Part shown: positions 1-7,453 of the stretch, one piece after another
Position numbering within the stretch: position 1 is the stretch's first letter
How the letters are laid out: each line of letters starts with the position of its first letter
Source: Deltaproteobacteria bacterium
GTDB lineage: Bacteria > Desulfobacterota > DSM-4660 > Desulfatiglandales > Desulfatiglandaceae
Direction: 5' to 3'
NCBI GenBank assembly: GCA_021159525.1
Contig: JAGHEC010000380.1
Location: 1 to 13,752, forward strand
DNA length: 13,752 nucleotides
The notes under the pieces: generated by a model
Database searches by the model: none
What the model was told of the DNA's origin: nothing
The model's input: only the letters and a program-made list of their open reading frames with translations
Made by a program: the position numbers and the translations under genes

Positions 1-261
1 CCGCATCACGACCCGGGCCGCCTCCATGTCTGTGTCGGCAAGCCTCGCGGTTATGCGGCCCAAGGCCGTGACGCTCTTCCAACGAAGAAGATCGTCTCCT
101 GCGCACAAAAATGAGAACAGGGGGTTAATCACCCTGCGAAACGGCATTTTATAGAGCGCATCCAATGCCCGGTCCATGTCCATGGAGGTCAGTACATTGC
201 GGACCTCTGCCTTGAGTCGACGGCCCCCTGCCCTTGAGGCATTCTTTCCAGATGCATGCAT
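1..261 (-). CDS. DVU0298-like HEAT-repeat-type protein, N-terminal part
   Basis: This is the first 87 codons of a minus-strand gene that runs off the left edge. The ATG at 261 is preceded by AGGAG with a 7-nt spacer, which fixes the start. Readable stretches include RRLKAEVRNVL, MPFRRVINPLFSFL, LRWKSVTALGRITARLAD and MEAARVVMR. The alternating helical pattern and these phrases resemble the small HEAT-like proteins of the DVU0298 type found in sulfate-reducing Desulfobacterota; their function is not known to me. It is the last gene of a minus-strand series, 120 bp downstream of the flavoprotein/ArsC fusion. That gap contains a 6-bp hairpin (337-357) without a T-tract, so read-through is possible. 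Family assignment is from memory of similar proteins and is moderate; that it is a real gene is well supported by the ribosome site and the open frame. Confidence 0.65.
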   Translation of the reverse strand, partial: MHASGKNASRAGGRRLKAEVRNVLTSMDMDRALDALYKMPFRRVINPLFSFLCAGDDLLRWKSVTALGRITARLADTDMEAARVVMR

Positions 262-381
262 TCTTTCTCCTATTGAAGGATCAAAAGAACAACCCCGAGC
301 TTCTGAACGCGTGATCCCCGTGAACGGTTACGAGATCTCAAACCCCGCATCTTTGAGACATAAGAATTAACGGCATTGAGC

Positions 382-1356
382 TTAACCATCCATTTGGGCC
401 TTCAGCAGATCCAGAACCCGTCCTTCCACCTCGTCCCGGATTTCGCGCATCACCGATATCGGCTGGCCGGCCGGATCTGCCAAGTCCCATTCTTCCACGG
501 GGAGGCCGGGAAACATGCGACAGGCGTCCGCGCACCCCATGGAGACCACCAGGTCCGGGCTTCGATCAACCAACGCATCACCAATGAACACGGGAGGCCG
601 ATAGGCCAGGTCCACACCCTTTTCCGCCATGACCGCGACCATGGCCGGGTTCACCTCGGCTGCCGGCGCGGTCCCCGCGCTGAAGGCCTCCACCCGGTCT
701 CCCGCATGCATCCGGGCAAAGGCAGCAGCCAGCTGACTGCGGCAGGCATTTTCCGTACACAAAAAAAGGATCTTCTTTCTGCTCATCAGGGGCGTTACCA
801 CGTCTCTCGCCTTTTCAGCCGCATCCTTCAGGGCCGTGGGATGGGTCTGGATATCGCCCGCATGTTCTATTTGCCGATACCCGAGGCTTCCCTCAAACCG
901 TGCGCCGATTGCATCGAAAAAATATTTGGCCGTCAGGATGGTCCCCTCGAAAAGATTCTTTCCTTTTGTGGCGCCTACGGCCAGGAGGAAGCCCTGCCGC
1001 CATTTCCTGCCCGGATCCTCCAGACCCAGGGCATATTTTCGCGACCAGAGGGCCTGGGACCGATCGATCAGGGCCTTCATCTGGGCCGGAGGACCGTAGA
1101 AAAAGATAGGCATTGACATAACAATCACATCGGCCTGCCACAGCAGCGGGTACATCTCCTGCATCTCGTCGTTAATGGGACAGAATCCCTTTTTCTCGCA
1201 GGCGCCGCATTCCTGACACGGCGTAATCTGCTTCTTGGCCGCATTGACCAGTTCTATACACGCACCAAGATTTTTGGCCTCATTTAAAAAAGCCGAGAGC
1301 AACAGAGCTGAATTTCCCTTGATTCTCGGGCTGCCCTGCAATCCGAGTACAAACAT
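382..1356 (-). CDS. Fused flavodoxin-fold FMN reductase / ArsC-type low-molecular-weight phosphatase
   Basis: A two-domain protein of 324 residues. Residues 1-185 form an NADPH-dependent FMN reductase/iron-sulfur-flavoprotein-like domain: GSPRIKGNSALLL is the FMN phosphate loop, a compact four-cysteine cluster follows (CQECGAC...C, about residues 47-59), and MSMPIFFYGPPAQMKALIDR matches the family. Residues 195-324 form a low-molecular-weight phosphatase or thioredoxin-type arsenate reductase domain: ILFLCTENACRSQ carries the CX5R catalytic loop (Cys200, Arg206), DLVVSMGCADAC holds two further cysteines, and EEWDLADPAGQ supplies the general-acid Asp region. An in-frame ATG lies at 1371, but the ATG at 1356 has AAAGGA six bases upstream and is preferred. 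It lies 103 bp downstream of trxC on the same strand. Thioredoxin is the known reductant of pI258-type ArsC, so the neighbourhood fits a redox or arsenate role. Each domain is recognised with confidence; the combined function is inferred. Confidence 0.85.
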   Translation of the reverse strand: MFVLGLQGSPRIKGNSALLLSAFLNEAKNLGACIELVNAAKKQITPCQECGACEKKGFCPINDEMQEMYPLLWQADVIVMSMPIFFYGPPAQMKALIDRSQALWSRKYALGLEDPGRKWRQGFLLAVGATKGKNLFEGTILTAKYFFDAIGARFEGSLGYRQIEHAGDIQTHPTALKDAAEKARDVVTPLMSRKKILFLCTENACRSQLAAAFARMHAGDRVEAFSAGTAPAAEVNPAMVAVMAEKGVDLAYRPPVFIGDALVDRSPDLVVSMGCADACRMFPGLPVEEWDLADPAGQPISVMREIRDEVEGRVLDLLKAQMDG

Positions 1357-1441
1357 CTGCGGTCCTTTCATATAAAGATTCCCGGGGTCAAGGGTTCAAC
1401 AGGGTTCCCCGCGCCCTGTCAGGAATCATGCGCGCTGTCAG

Positions 1442-1457
1442 AAAGGCGAGGGCCTTT
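1442..1457. terminator. Short terminator-like hairpin after trxC
   Basis: AAAGGC and GCCTTT form a perfect 6-bp stem around a GAGG loop. Read on the plus strand it is followed by more T residues (six Ts in total), like an intrinsic terminator. Read on the minus strand it begins five bases after the trxC stop but is followed only by TTTCTG, so it would be a weak terminator for trxC. No plus-strand gene needs it. Confidence 0.3.
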
Positions 1458-1459
1458 TT

Positions 1460-1909
1460 TCAGACGAGCGGCCGGATCCGCCGTTCGATCTCCTGTTTCG
1501 GGATGGCCCCCAGCATGGTGTCCACCAGCAGGCCCCCTTTGAAGAGGAGCATGGTGGGAATGCTCCGAATGCCGTAGCGGCCCGCGGTTTGTGGGTTTTG
1601 ATCCACATTCAGCTTGGCCACCTTGATCCGGCCTGCATACTCCCGGGCCAGTTCCTCAAGCACGGGTCCAACCATGCGGCACGGCCCGCACCAGGGGGCC
1701 CAACAATCCACCAGGACCGGGACGGGAGCGGAAAGAACCTCTCCGGCAAACGTGCTGTCTGTGATATCGACAGGCCTGTCGATATCCTTTCCTACGGGAA
1801 GCGGGGACCGGCACTTGCCGCAGACCGGTCCCTGGTTCAGCCGGGCCTTGGGGACCCGGTTTTTTGTGCCGCAGCGATCACATCGGATAATGACGCTGTC
1901 ATGGTCCAT
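1460..1909 (-). CDS. trxC: Thioredoxin 2 (zinc-ribbon thioredoxin)
   Basis: A cytosolic thiol-disulfide oxidoreductase of 149 residues. The N-terminal 35 residues contain two CxxC pairs (CDRC at 10-13 and CGKC at 30-33), the zinc ribbon that distinguishes TrxC from TrxA. The thioredoxin domain follows with the canonical WCGPC active site at residues 73-77, the KLNVDQNP strand, and IRSIPTMLLFKGG with the conserved cis-Pro. Length is close to E. coli TrxC (139 aa). The start is supported by GAGGAAAGG just upstream. It begins 21 bp after the rubredoxin stop on the same strand and so is probably co-transcribed with it. Next downstream is a flavoprotein/ArsC fusion, a plausible client. The family call is firm; the physiological partners are inference. 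Confidence 0.93.
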   Translation of the reverse strand: MDHDSVIIRCDRCGTKNRVPKARLNQGPVCGKCRSPLPVGKDIDRPVDITDSTFAGEVLSAPVPVLVDCWAPWCGPCRMVGPVLEELAREYAGRIKVAKLNVDQNPQTAGRYGIRSIPTMLLFKGGLLVDTMLGAIPKQEIERRIRPLV

Positions 1910-1930
1910 GCCCTTTCCTCGTTTGCTTTT

Positions 1931-2092
1931 TTAGGATTCCTTCTCAAACAGATCCTTCTCGGCCCCACAGATCGGGCATACCCAGTCATCCGGGACATCC
2001 TCAAATTTGGTCCCCGGTGGTACTCCGTTGTCCGGGTCCCCCTGCTCCGGGGCGTATACATATCCGCATACTGAACACACGTATTTATCCAC
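1931..2092 (-). CDS. Rubredoxin (53 aa, GTG start)
   Basis: A small one-iron electron carrier. The 53-residue product begins (M)DKYVCSVCGYVY and ends DDWVCPICGAEKDLFEKES. The two CxxC pairs (Cys6/Cys9 and Cys39/Cys42) are the Fe(SCys)4 ligands, and the aromatic residues (Tyr4, Tyr11, Tyr13, Phe30, Trp37) are those expected in the rubredoxin core. The start is GTG at 2092, preceded by GAGGAGGA with a 6-nt spacer. Its short length and GTG start make it easy to miss. It lies 21 bp upstream of trxC and probably heads that operon. Its leader carries mobile-element copy A, which ends directly beside the Shine-Dalgarno. Rubredoxins in sulfate reducers pass electrons in oxygen and peroxide detoxification; the partner here is not visible. 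Confidence 0.93.
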   Translation of the reverse strand: MDKYVCSVCGYVYAPEQGDPDNGVPPGTKFEDVPDDWVCPICGAEKDLFEKES

Positions 2093-2107
2093 TTATTTAT
2101 CCTCCTC

Positions 2108-2476
2108 GTAACAGCTCAATATTTAGGGGAAGCACAGTGAACGTACCGCCGGGGCAGGAGGGTTTTTCTGACGCGACTGCCGGGAGGGCGCCGTCTCTTT
2201 GTGACTTATCAGTGGGGGAAGCCGCAGCTCGACGAATGCGGGAATGCCAAAGGGGCAAGCCGGCCCGCCATTGCCTTGTTACCCATGTTACTTCCTTCTG
2301 CCATCGCAGATCCACGGGACGAAAGTCTTGGCAAGAACGCTCAATTGGGCTTGGCAGGCGGGTGTCCCCCGCAGATAAGTCACTGAAGAGACCAGCCCGG
2401 AGGCCCGGGGCGGAAGAAAAATCATCCTGGCCAGGTGGTACGGTCGCTGTTATCCCCCTGATTATTGAGCTGATAC
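2108..2476 (+). mobile_element. MITE-like palindromic element, copy A (with loop insertion)
   Basis: The largest copy of the repeat family, 369 bp. It runs from GTAACAGCTCAATA to TTATTGAGCTGATAC. Shared inner blocks are GGGGCAGGAGGGTTTTTC, GCCGGGAGGGCGCCGTCTC, TGACTTATCAGTGGGGGAAG and, inverted, CCCCCGCAGATAAGTCAC. Relative to copy E, about 103 bp (2258-2360) is inserted at the apex of the hairpin. Unlike copies B, D and E, its left end carries the GAACGTACC spacer otherwise seen only at the right end. Flanks are not an exact duplication: TCCTCCTC on the left and ATCCTGGTCCTC on the right. It occupies most of the hemW-rubredoxin gap and abuts the rubredoxin ribosome site. Confidence 0.8.
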
Positions 2477-2661
2477 ATCCTGGTCCTCAGGGCCAGGTTG
2501 GAAATAACCGGCTTTGGCCGAGAGGCTAAACCCCGAGTATCGGAGCATTGGAAAAACCAAAACCGGCAGTAAGTTCCAGGGAACTGGCCTTATCCATAAT
2601 CTCCTTGCTCCACCACTCCTGGGCCCGGATCGTTGCCCGGGTGTTATCCCGTGTTTGCCGC

Positions 2662-3771
2662 TCAAGGGAAAAAGCACAGGGGCAAACTATCGGCCACCAG
2701 GAATCCTTCTTCGGTCGGAACAACCCTTCCATCCTTGAGCTTTAAGAGACCGGCCGTCTTCAACGTTGAAAGCATTTCTGTTGACCGGGGTTCAAGGGCC
2801 ATGCGCGTCAGGGCAACCCCCTGGCTGGTCCTGAACCCGAGGGCCAGGGACTCCAGGCGGATTTGTTCTTTGGTAAGGGTTTCTCTCGCCTGTATCGGCG
2901 GGGAGCCACGTTTCAGCAGGGCCCCATAGTGGCGCACGGACCGGACATTCCACCAACGCTCCGTTCCATCAAAGGAGTGGGCCGATGGGCCCAGTCCCAG
3001 ATAGGGGCTGCGGTTCCAGTACTTGCTGTTGTGCCGGCAGCAGAACGCCTCGGTCCTGGCATAGTTGGAGACCTCATAGTGGACATATCCTGCCTCACCG
3101 AGGCGTTTTGCGGCGGCAAGAAAAAAGGCGCGCCCGTCCTCCTCGCTGAGACCATGCATCTCTCCCTTCTCTTGAAGCCTGCCAAAAACCGTCTGTTCCT
3201 CCAGGGTCAGTTCATAACAGGAAATATGCTCAGGTTGAAATAAAAGGGCCTGATTCAGTGTGCCTTCCCAGTGCTCGAGAGTCTGCCCCGGAAGACCGTA
3301 GATCAGGTCTACGCCGATGTTACGGAATCCCAGGCGTCTCAGTCGTTTCAGGGAATTCTCGGCCTCCCTGCCTGTATGACGTCGGCCCAAGAAGGCCAGG
3401 GCGCCATCGTCAAAGGACTGGATCCCGACATTGACCCGGTTGATCCCCAGCTCCTTGAGCAGACGGATTTTTTCTGCTGACAGATCGCAGGGGTTGGCCT
3501 CGATAGTAAATTCCCTGTCAGCCGTAAAGTCAAAGTGGGCGAAGAGGTGGTCGGTCAGGCAGGAAAGGATTGCATCATCCAGAAACGTGGGGGTTCCGCC
3601 TCCCAGATAAAGGCTGTCAAATCGACCAAACAATCCCTTGTACAACCGAATTTCCTTTTTGATTCCCTCAAACCAGATGGGCACCGGCCTTTTGGAAGGG
3701 ACGGAGTAAAAGCCGCAGTAAGGACATTTGCTCCTGCAGAAGGGGATATGGACATAGACACCCGGAGACAT
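2662..3771 (-). CDS. hemW: HemW-type radical SAM protein (heme chaperone)
   Basis: A radical SAM enzyme of 369 residues related to oxygen-independent coproporphyrinogen III oxidase. The N-terminal CRSKCPYC (Cys12, Cys16, Cys19) binds the [4Fe-4S] cluster. Then come YLGGGTPT, NRVNVGIQSF, DLIYGLPGQT, HISCYELTLEEQT, GYVHYEVSNYAR and YLGLGPSAHS, in the order and wording typical of HemW rather than HemN (which has CxxxCxxCxC and a longer N terminus). HemW is known as a heme-binding chaperone that inserts heme into respiratory proteins. Its ATG follows the lepA TAA directly (TAAATG), with AAGGGG inside the lepA end as ribosome site, so the two are translationally linked; lepA-hemW pairing is common in bacteria. 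The 185 bp between its stop and copy A holds two small GC-rich hairpins and no convincing gene. Confidence 0.93.
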   Translation of the reverse strand: MSPGVYVHIPFCRSKCPYCGFYSVPSKRPVPIWFEGIKKEIRLYKGLFGRFDSLYLGGGTPTFLDDAILSCLTDHLFAHFDFTADREFTIEANPCDLSAEKIRLLKELGINRVNVGIQSFDDGALAFLGRRHTGREAENSLKRLRRLGFRNIGVDLIYGLPGQTLEHWEGTLNQALLFQPEHISCYELTLEEQTVFGRLQEKGEMHGLSEEDGRAFFLAAAKRLGEAGYVHYEVSNYARTEAFCCRHNSKYWNRSPYLGLGPSAHSFDGTERWWNVRSVRHYGALLKRGSPPIQARETLTKEQIRLESLALGFRTSQGVALTRMALEPRSTEMLSTLKTAGLLKLKDGRVVPTEEGFLVADSLPLCFFP

Positions 3772-5574
3772 TTACGACCCCTTCTTGTCGGTTTTTAAGA
3801 CCGCCACAAATGCGCTCTGGGGTATGGCCACCGAACCGACCATCTTCATTCGTTTTTTTCCTTTTTTCTGTTTTTCCAGGAGCTTTCGTTTCCGGGTGAT
3901 GTCCCCGCCATAGCACTTGGCGGTCACGTCCTTACGAAAAGGAGAGATGGTCGAGCGGGCAATGACCGTACTGCCGATGGCCCCCTGAATCGCGATCTTG
4001 AACATGTGTCTGGGGATCTCTTGTTTCAGCTTCTGACAGGCATTGAGGGCCCTGGGCCGGGCCGAGTCGCGAAAAACGATCTGGGAGAGGGCGTCCACCT
4101 TTTCTCCGTTTAAGAGGATGTTCAGCTTCACCAGGTCGCTTTCCCGGTAATCCAAAAGCTCATAGTCGAAAGACCCGTAACCCTGGGTCACGGTCTTGAG
4201 ACTGTCGTAGAAATCATAGATCACTTCGGCCAGGGGCATATCGAACCGGATTTCGATCCTCCCGGGGGTGGGATAGTTGAACTGGGCGTTTACGCCCCGG
4301 CGTTCCAGGCAAAGATCCATGACCGCACCCATGTAGCGCTCAGGGATCATGATGCTGGCCCGGATAAAAGGCTCCATGGCCTTGACGATGGTGCTGGGGT
4401 CAGGATAGTAAACCGGGTTGTCCACGATGATCTCCTCGCCGTTTGAGAGAAGGAAACGATATTGGACTGTGGGCGAGGTCATGATGAGCGATTGGCCATA
4501 TTCCCTCTCAAGCCGCTCCTGGACGATCTCCAGGTGGAGCAGACCCAAAAACCCGCAGCGAAAACCGAGGCCCAGGGCCGCGGACGAGTCCTTTTGAAAG
4601 ATCAGGGCTGCATCGTTCAGCTTGTATTTCTCCAGGGCGTCGGCCAAGGACCGATAATCGTCTGACGCAACAGGATAGATGGAGGCGAAGACCACCGGCT
4701 TGATCTCCTTGAAGCCCGGAAGCGGGGCCTGGGCCGCATTCCCTTCAAGGGTGATGGTATCACCGATACGCACGTCGCTGACGGTCTTGATCCCTGAGAT
4801 GATGTAGCCCACCTCGCCTGCGGACAACTCTTTTTTGGGCTCCCGGTTGAGCCGGAAAAGACCCACCTCCTCCGCCTTGTAAGTGGCCCGGTTGTGCATG
4901 AGCCGGATCCGGTCGCCGGCCCTGACACTCCCGGAAAAGAGCCTACAACTGACGATAGTCCCCCGGAACGGATCGTAGTGGGCGTCAAATATGAGGGCCT
5001 GTAGCGGCTTTTCCACCGGCCCGGAAGGCGGCGGGATGACAGTTACAATGGCCTCTAACACATCCCTTATGCCGGTCCCTTCCTTGGCGGAACAGAGGAT
5101 CGCCTGGTCCGAGTCCAGGCCAAGTTCAATCTCGATCTCCTCCTTGACACGTTCGATGTCAGCTGAAGGGAGATCGATCTTGTTGATTACCGGGATGATT
5201 TCAAGATCGTGCTCCATGGCCGCGTAGGCGTTTGCTACGGTCTGGGCCTCCACCCCCTGGGCCGCATCTACCAGGAGGAGGACCCCCTCGCATGAGGCGA
5301 GTGCCCGGGAGACCTCATAGGAAAAGTCCACATGGCCCGGCGTATCGATTAGGTTCAGTTCAAAGGAGCGTCCCTGTTTATCCACATAGGGGAGGCTGAT
5401 GGCCTGGCTCTTGATGGTGATCCCCCGTTCCCGCTCGATGTCCATGGTGTCCAGAATCTGGTCCCTAAAATCCCTTTCATTAACCAGCCCGGCGGCCTGA
5501 ATCAGGCGGTCCGCAAGGGTAGATTTCCCATGATCGATATGGGCGATGATGCTGAAATTCCGTATATGGTCCAT
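3772..5574 (-). CDS. lepA: Elongation factor 4 (LepA), ribosome back-translocase GTPase
   Basis: A translational GTPase of 600 residues, the normal family length. The G motifs are visible: AHIDHGKS (11-18), ERGITI in switch I, DTPGH (77-81) and NKID (131-134). The EF-G-like domains follow, then the LepA-specific C-terminal domain with AKCYGGDITRKRKLLEKQKK and the basic KKRMK segment. LepA binds stalled or mistranslocated ribosomes at the membrane and cytosol. The start at 5574 has GAGGAAAC ten bases or so upstream. That ribosome site is one of the two copies of the 8-bp target duplication of element B, which separates the gene from its promoter at 5850-5878. It is immediately followed by hemW. 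No residues expected in the GTPase motifs are missing. Confidence 0.97.
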   Translation of the reverse strand: MDHIRNFSIIAHIDHGKSTLADRLIQAAGLVNERDFRDQILDTMDIERERGITIKSQAISLPYVDKQGRSFELNLIDTPGHVDFSYEVSRALASCEGVLLLVDAAQGVEAQTVANAYAAMEHDLEIIPVINKIDLPSADIERVKEEIEIELGLDSDQAILCSAKEGTGIRDVLEAIVTVIPPPSGPVEKPLQALIFDAHYDPFRGTIVSCRLFSGSVRAGDRIRLMHNRATYKAEEVGLFRLNREPKKELSAGEVGYIISGIKTVSDVRIGDTITLEGNAAQAPLPGFKEIKPVVFASIYPVASDDYRSLADALEKYKLNDAALIFQKDSSAALGLGFRCGFLGLLHLEIVQERLEREYGQSLIMTSPTVQYRFLLSNGEEIIVDNPVYYPDPSTIVKAMEPFIRASIMIPERYMGAVMDLCLERRGVNAQFNYPTPGRIEIRFDMPLAEVIYDFYDSLKTVTQGYGSFDYELLDYRESDLVKLNILLNGEKVDALSQIVFRDSARPRALNACQKLKQEIPRHMFKIAIQGAIGSTVIARSTISPFRKDVTAKCYGGDITRKRKLLEKQKKGKKRMKMVGSVAIPQSAFVAVLKTDKKGS

Positions 5575-5580
5575 CTGATG

Positions 5581-5588
5581 GTTTCCTC
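5581..5588 (-). promoter_or_regulatory. lepA Shine-Dalgarno = left target-site duplication of copy B
   Basis: GTTTCCTC on the plus strand reads GAGGAAAC on the lepA strand and is the only ribosome-binding sequence ahead of the lepA ATG. The identical octamer occurs at 5829-5836 on the far side of element B, exactly at its end. This is what is expected if the element inserted into the lepA ribosome site and the duplication preserved it. Confidence 0.75.
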
Positions 5589-5828
5589 GTAATAGCTCAA
5601 TAAACAGGGGCAGAAGGGTTTTTCCGGCGTGACTGCCGGGAGGGCGCCGTCTCTTTGTGACTTATCAGTGGGGGAAGCCCAGCTCGACGAATGCGGGAAT
5701 GCTGCAGGGGCAAGCGTCCCCCGCAGATAAGTCACTGAATAGACCAGGCCGGAGGCCCGGAGCGGAAGGAAAATTATCCTGCCCCGATGGTACGCTCGCT
5801 GTTATCCCCCGAATTATTGAGCTGATAC
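5589..5828 (+). mobile_element. MITE-like palindromic element, copy B, with 8-bp target duplication
   Basis: A 240-bp copy running from GTAATAGCTCAATAAA to TTATTGAGCTGATAC. It is flanked on both sides by GTTTCCTC (5581-5588 and 5829-5836). The arms pair over most of the length: GGGGCAGAAGGGTTTTTCC with GGAAAATTATCCTGCCCC, and GTGACTTATC with GATAAGTCAC. It contains no open frame of note. It lies between the lepA promoter and lepA, so it should be transcribed as a long hairpin in the lepA 5' leader. Confidence 0.88.
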
Positions 5829-5849
5829 GTTTCCTCAAAGTTTAGCGCA

Positions 5850-5878
5850 ATTATATCCATCATTCCATTGCAAGTCAA
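5850..5878 (-). promoter_or_regulatory. Sigma-70-type promoter of lepA
   Basis: On the minus strand TTGACT (5873-5878) and TATAAT (5850-5855) are separated by exactly 17 bp, a near-consensus housekeeping promoter. Start of transcription would be near 5843. Before insertion of element B the lepA start codon would have lain only about 30 nt downstream; now the leader is about 270 nt. Confidence 0.8.
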
Positions 5879-5993
5879 TGGTCATGCTGTTGCCATGTGC
5901 ACTACATTCACTAATTATATCAGTATAATAGAAAGAAATGAAACGTGGGCCGCGAATCGGGCAATCAGTATCGGCGTCATTTTTGGGAGCCGG

Positions 5994-7298
5994 TCAGGAT
6001 TTGCCAGCCAGTTTCGCAATGAGCTTTGCGTGGCCCAGGGCCGCCCCCCGGGTTTTAAGCGCCGCCTCCCGGGCACGTCGGCCAAAAGCCAGGGCCTCTT
6101 GCGGATGATTGAGGAGCCGGAGGAGCTTTTCGCTTAATTCCTCGGGGGTTGCCACCGGGATGGCGGCCCGGGCTGATTCCAGCAGGGCCTTGGCGTCCGA
6201 GAAGTCCTCCATGGACGGGCCGTACAATACGGGTTTTCCCCACACGGCCGGCTCCAGGGGGTTCTGGCCGCCCAACGGCGCCAGACTCCCGCCGCAGAAC
6301 ACGATAGTCGCCACGCTGTAGACCTTGAACAATTCCCCGAATGTATTGAAGATGACGACCTTCGCGGTCCTCTCGGCCTTGTCCTTTCCAATGCCGGTCC
6401 GGAGTTGACAGGTCAGTCCTCTGTGCCGGACCATTTTGCTGATGTCTGAAGTCCGGTCGATATGCCTGGGCACGATGATGAGGATTGTGTCGGGAAATGC
6501 ATCGAGGCATTTCACGTACGCGTCCAGGATCATCTCCTCTTCACCGTGACGGGTGCTGCCTGCCACAATGACCGTGTGGGAGGGATCAAGGGCCAGGGTC
6601 TGGCGCATATCCGTCTCAAGATATGGGTCCGGGACGTGGGCCAGGATCTCATATTTGGCATTTCCGTTGATGGCAATCCGATGGGGGAGGGCGCCCATGC
6701 TCCGGATGCGGGCGGCGTCTTCTCGGGAAATCATGCTGAAGGCATCCACCTTGTGGAGGAATCCTTTGAAGAAAGGGCGAAATTTCAGATATCCGTTGAT
6801 GGATCTGGGTGACACCCTGCCGTTGATCAGGGCGGTCCGAATCCCGAGACGCCTTGCCTCCGAGATCCAGGCCGGCCAGATCTCGGTCTCGAGGAAGACC
6901 ATGACGTCCGGGCGGACGCGACGCAAGGCGGTGCGGACACAGCCTAAAAAATCGATCGGGGAGTAGACCACGGGGATGTGGTTTTTGAATAGTGCTTCCG
7001 CCAGGATCCGGCCGTGTTCGGTTGTGGTGGAGACGACTACCGCGCATTCGGGGGCTACTTGACGAAGCGCGTTGATGATCGATTCCGCGACCCTGACCTC
7101 GCCCAGAGAGACGGCATGGATCCAGATGCGGGGGCCCGGCCCCATCCCCTGAAGGGCTTTCAGGGGAATCAGCCCCAGACGTTCCCTGAGATGGCGGCGG
7201 TATCGACCGGTGATCCCGGTATATATCAAAAAAAAGGCAAAGAGCCCTGGAAAGAGCGCCCCGGTCACGCATGTATAAATGGCATACCAAAAATCCAT
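5994..7298 (-). CDS. waaA: 3-deoxy-D-manno-octulosonic acid (Kdo) transferase
   Basis: A membrane-anchored glycosyltransferase of 434 residues that adds Kdo from CMP-Kdo to lipid A precursors on the cytoplasmic face of the inner membrane. An N-terminal hydrophobic anchor (residues 4-27) is followed by IHAVSLGEVRVAES with the catalytic Glu, VFLETEIWPAW, and the CMP-binding region GGSLAPLGGQNPLEPA and YGPSMEDF. The frame is open a further 60 codons to 7478, but the first codons of that extension are read from repeat copy C and have no family similarity. Met at 7298 begins the normal anchor and has AAGGAA nine bases upstream, so it is preferred. Its presence shows an LPS-bearing outer membrane. 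Downstream, lepA has its own promoter. Confidence 0.93.
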   Translation of the reverse strand: MDFWYAIYTCVTGALFPGLFAFFLIYTGITGRYRRHLRERLGLIPLKALQGMGPGPRIWIHAVSLGEVRVAESIINALRQVAPECAVVVSTTTEHGRILAEALFKNHIPVVYSPIDFLGCVRTALRRVRPDVMVFLETEIWPAWISEARRLGIRTALINGRVSPRSINGYLKFRPFFKGFLHKVDAFSMISREDAARIRSMGALPHRIAINGNAKYEILAHVPDPYLETDMRQTLALDPSHTVIVAGSTRHGEEEMILDAYVKCLDAFPDTILIIVPRHIDRTSDISKMVRHRGLTCQLRTGIGKDKAERTAKVVIFNTFGELFKVYSVATIVFCGGSLAPLGGQNPLEPAVWGKPVLYGPSMEDFSDAKALLESARAAIPVATPEELSEKLLRLLNHPQEALAFGRRAREAALKTRGAALGHAKLIAKLAGKS

Positions 7299-7332
7299 CT
7301 CCCCGTATTCCTTCTGTCTTGAATGGCGACAA

Positions 7333-7360
7333 GTTAGACCATGAAGAGGTCTTGCGTCAA
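7333..7360 (-). promoter_or_regulatory. Candidate waaA promoter
   Basis: On the minus strand TTGACG (7355-7360) and TCTAAC (7333-7338) are 16 bp apart. The -35 box matches consensus at five of six positions and the -10 box at four. It would give a leader of about 30 nt. Moderate to weak evidence. Confidence 0.35.
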
Positions 7361-7453
7361 ACTTTTTCAGTGACTCCTGGCAGTTAATTTGGTAATAAAA
7401 AAAGTAACCGTTCACGTGTGATTCTTGGTCAAATTTGGGATTGTCCGCCTCAC

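Noticed and set aside
375..382. ATTGAGCT beside the end of the flavoprotein/ArsC gene as another element remnant
   Set aside because: Only eight bases match the element end and the following bases differ, so chance is a sufficient explanation.
376..1116. A 246-codon plus-strand frame opposite the flavoprotein/ArsC fusion
   Set aside because: It is wholly antisense to a gene with clear catalytic motifs and shows no motif of its own.
2526..2597. Possible 23-residue peptide (MDKASSLELTAG...) with AAGGAG upstream, after hemW
   Set aside because: Too short to support from sequence alone, and no known similarity. Kept only as a note.
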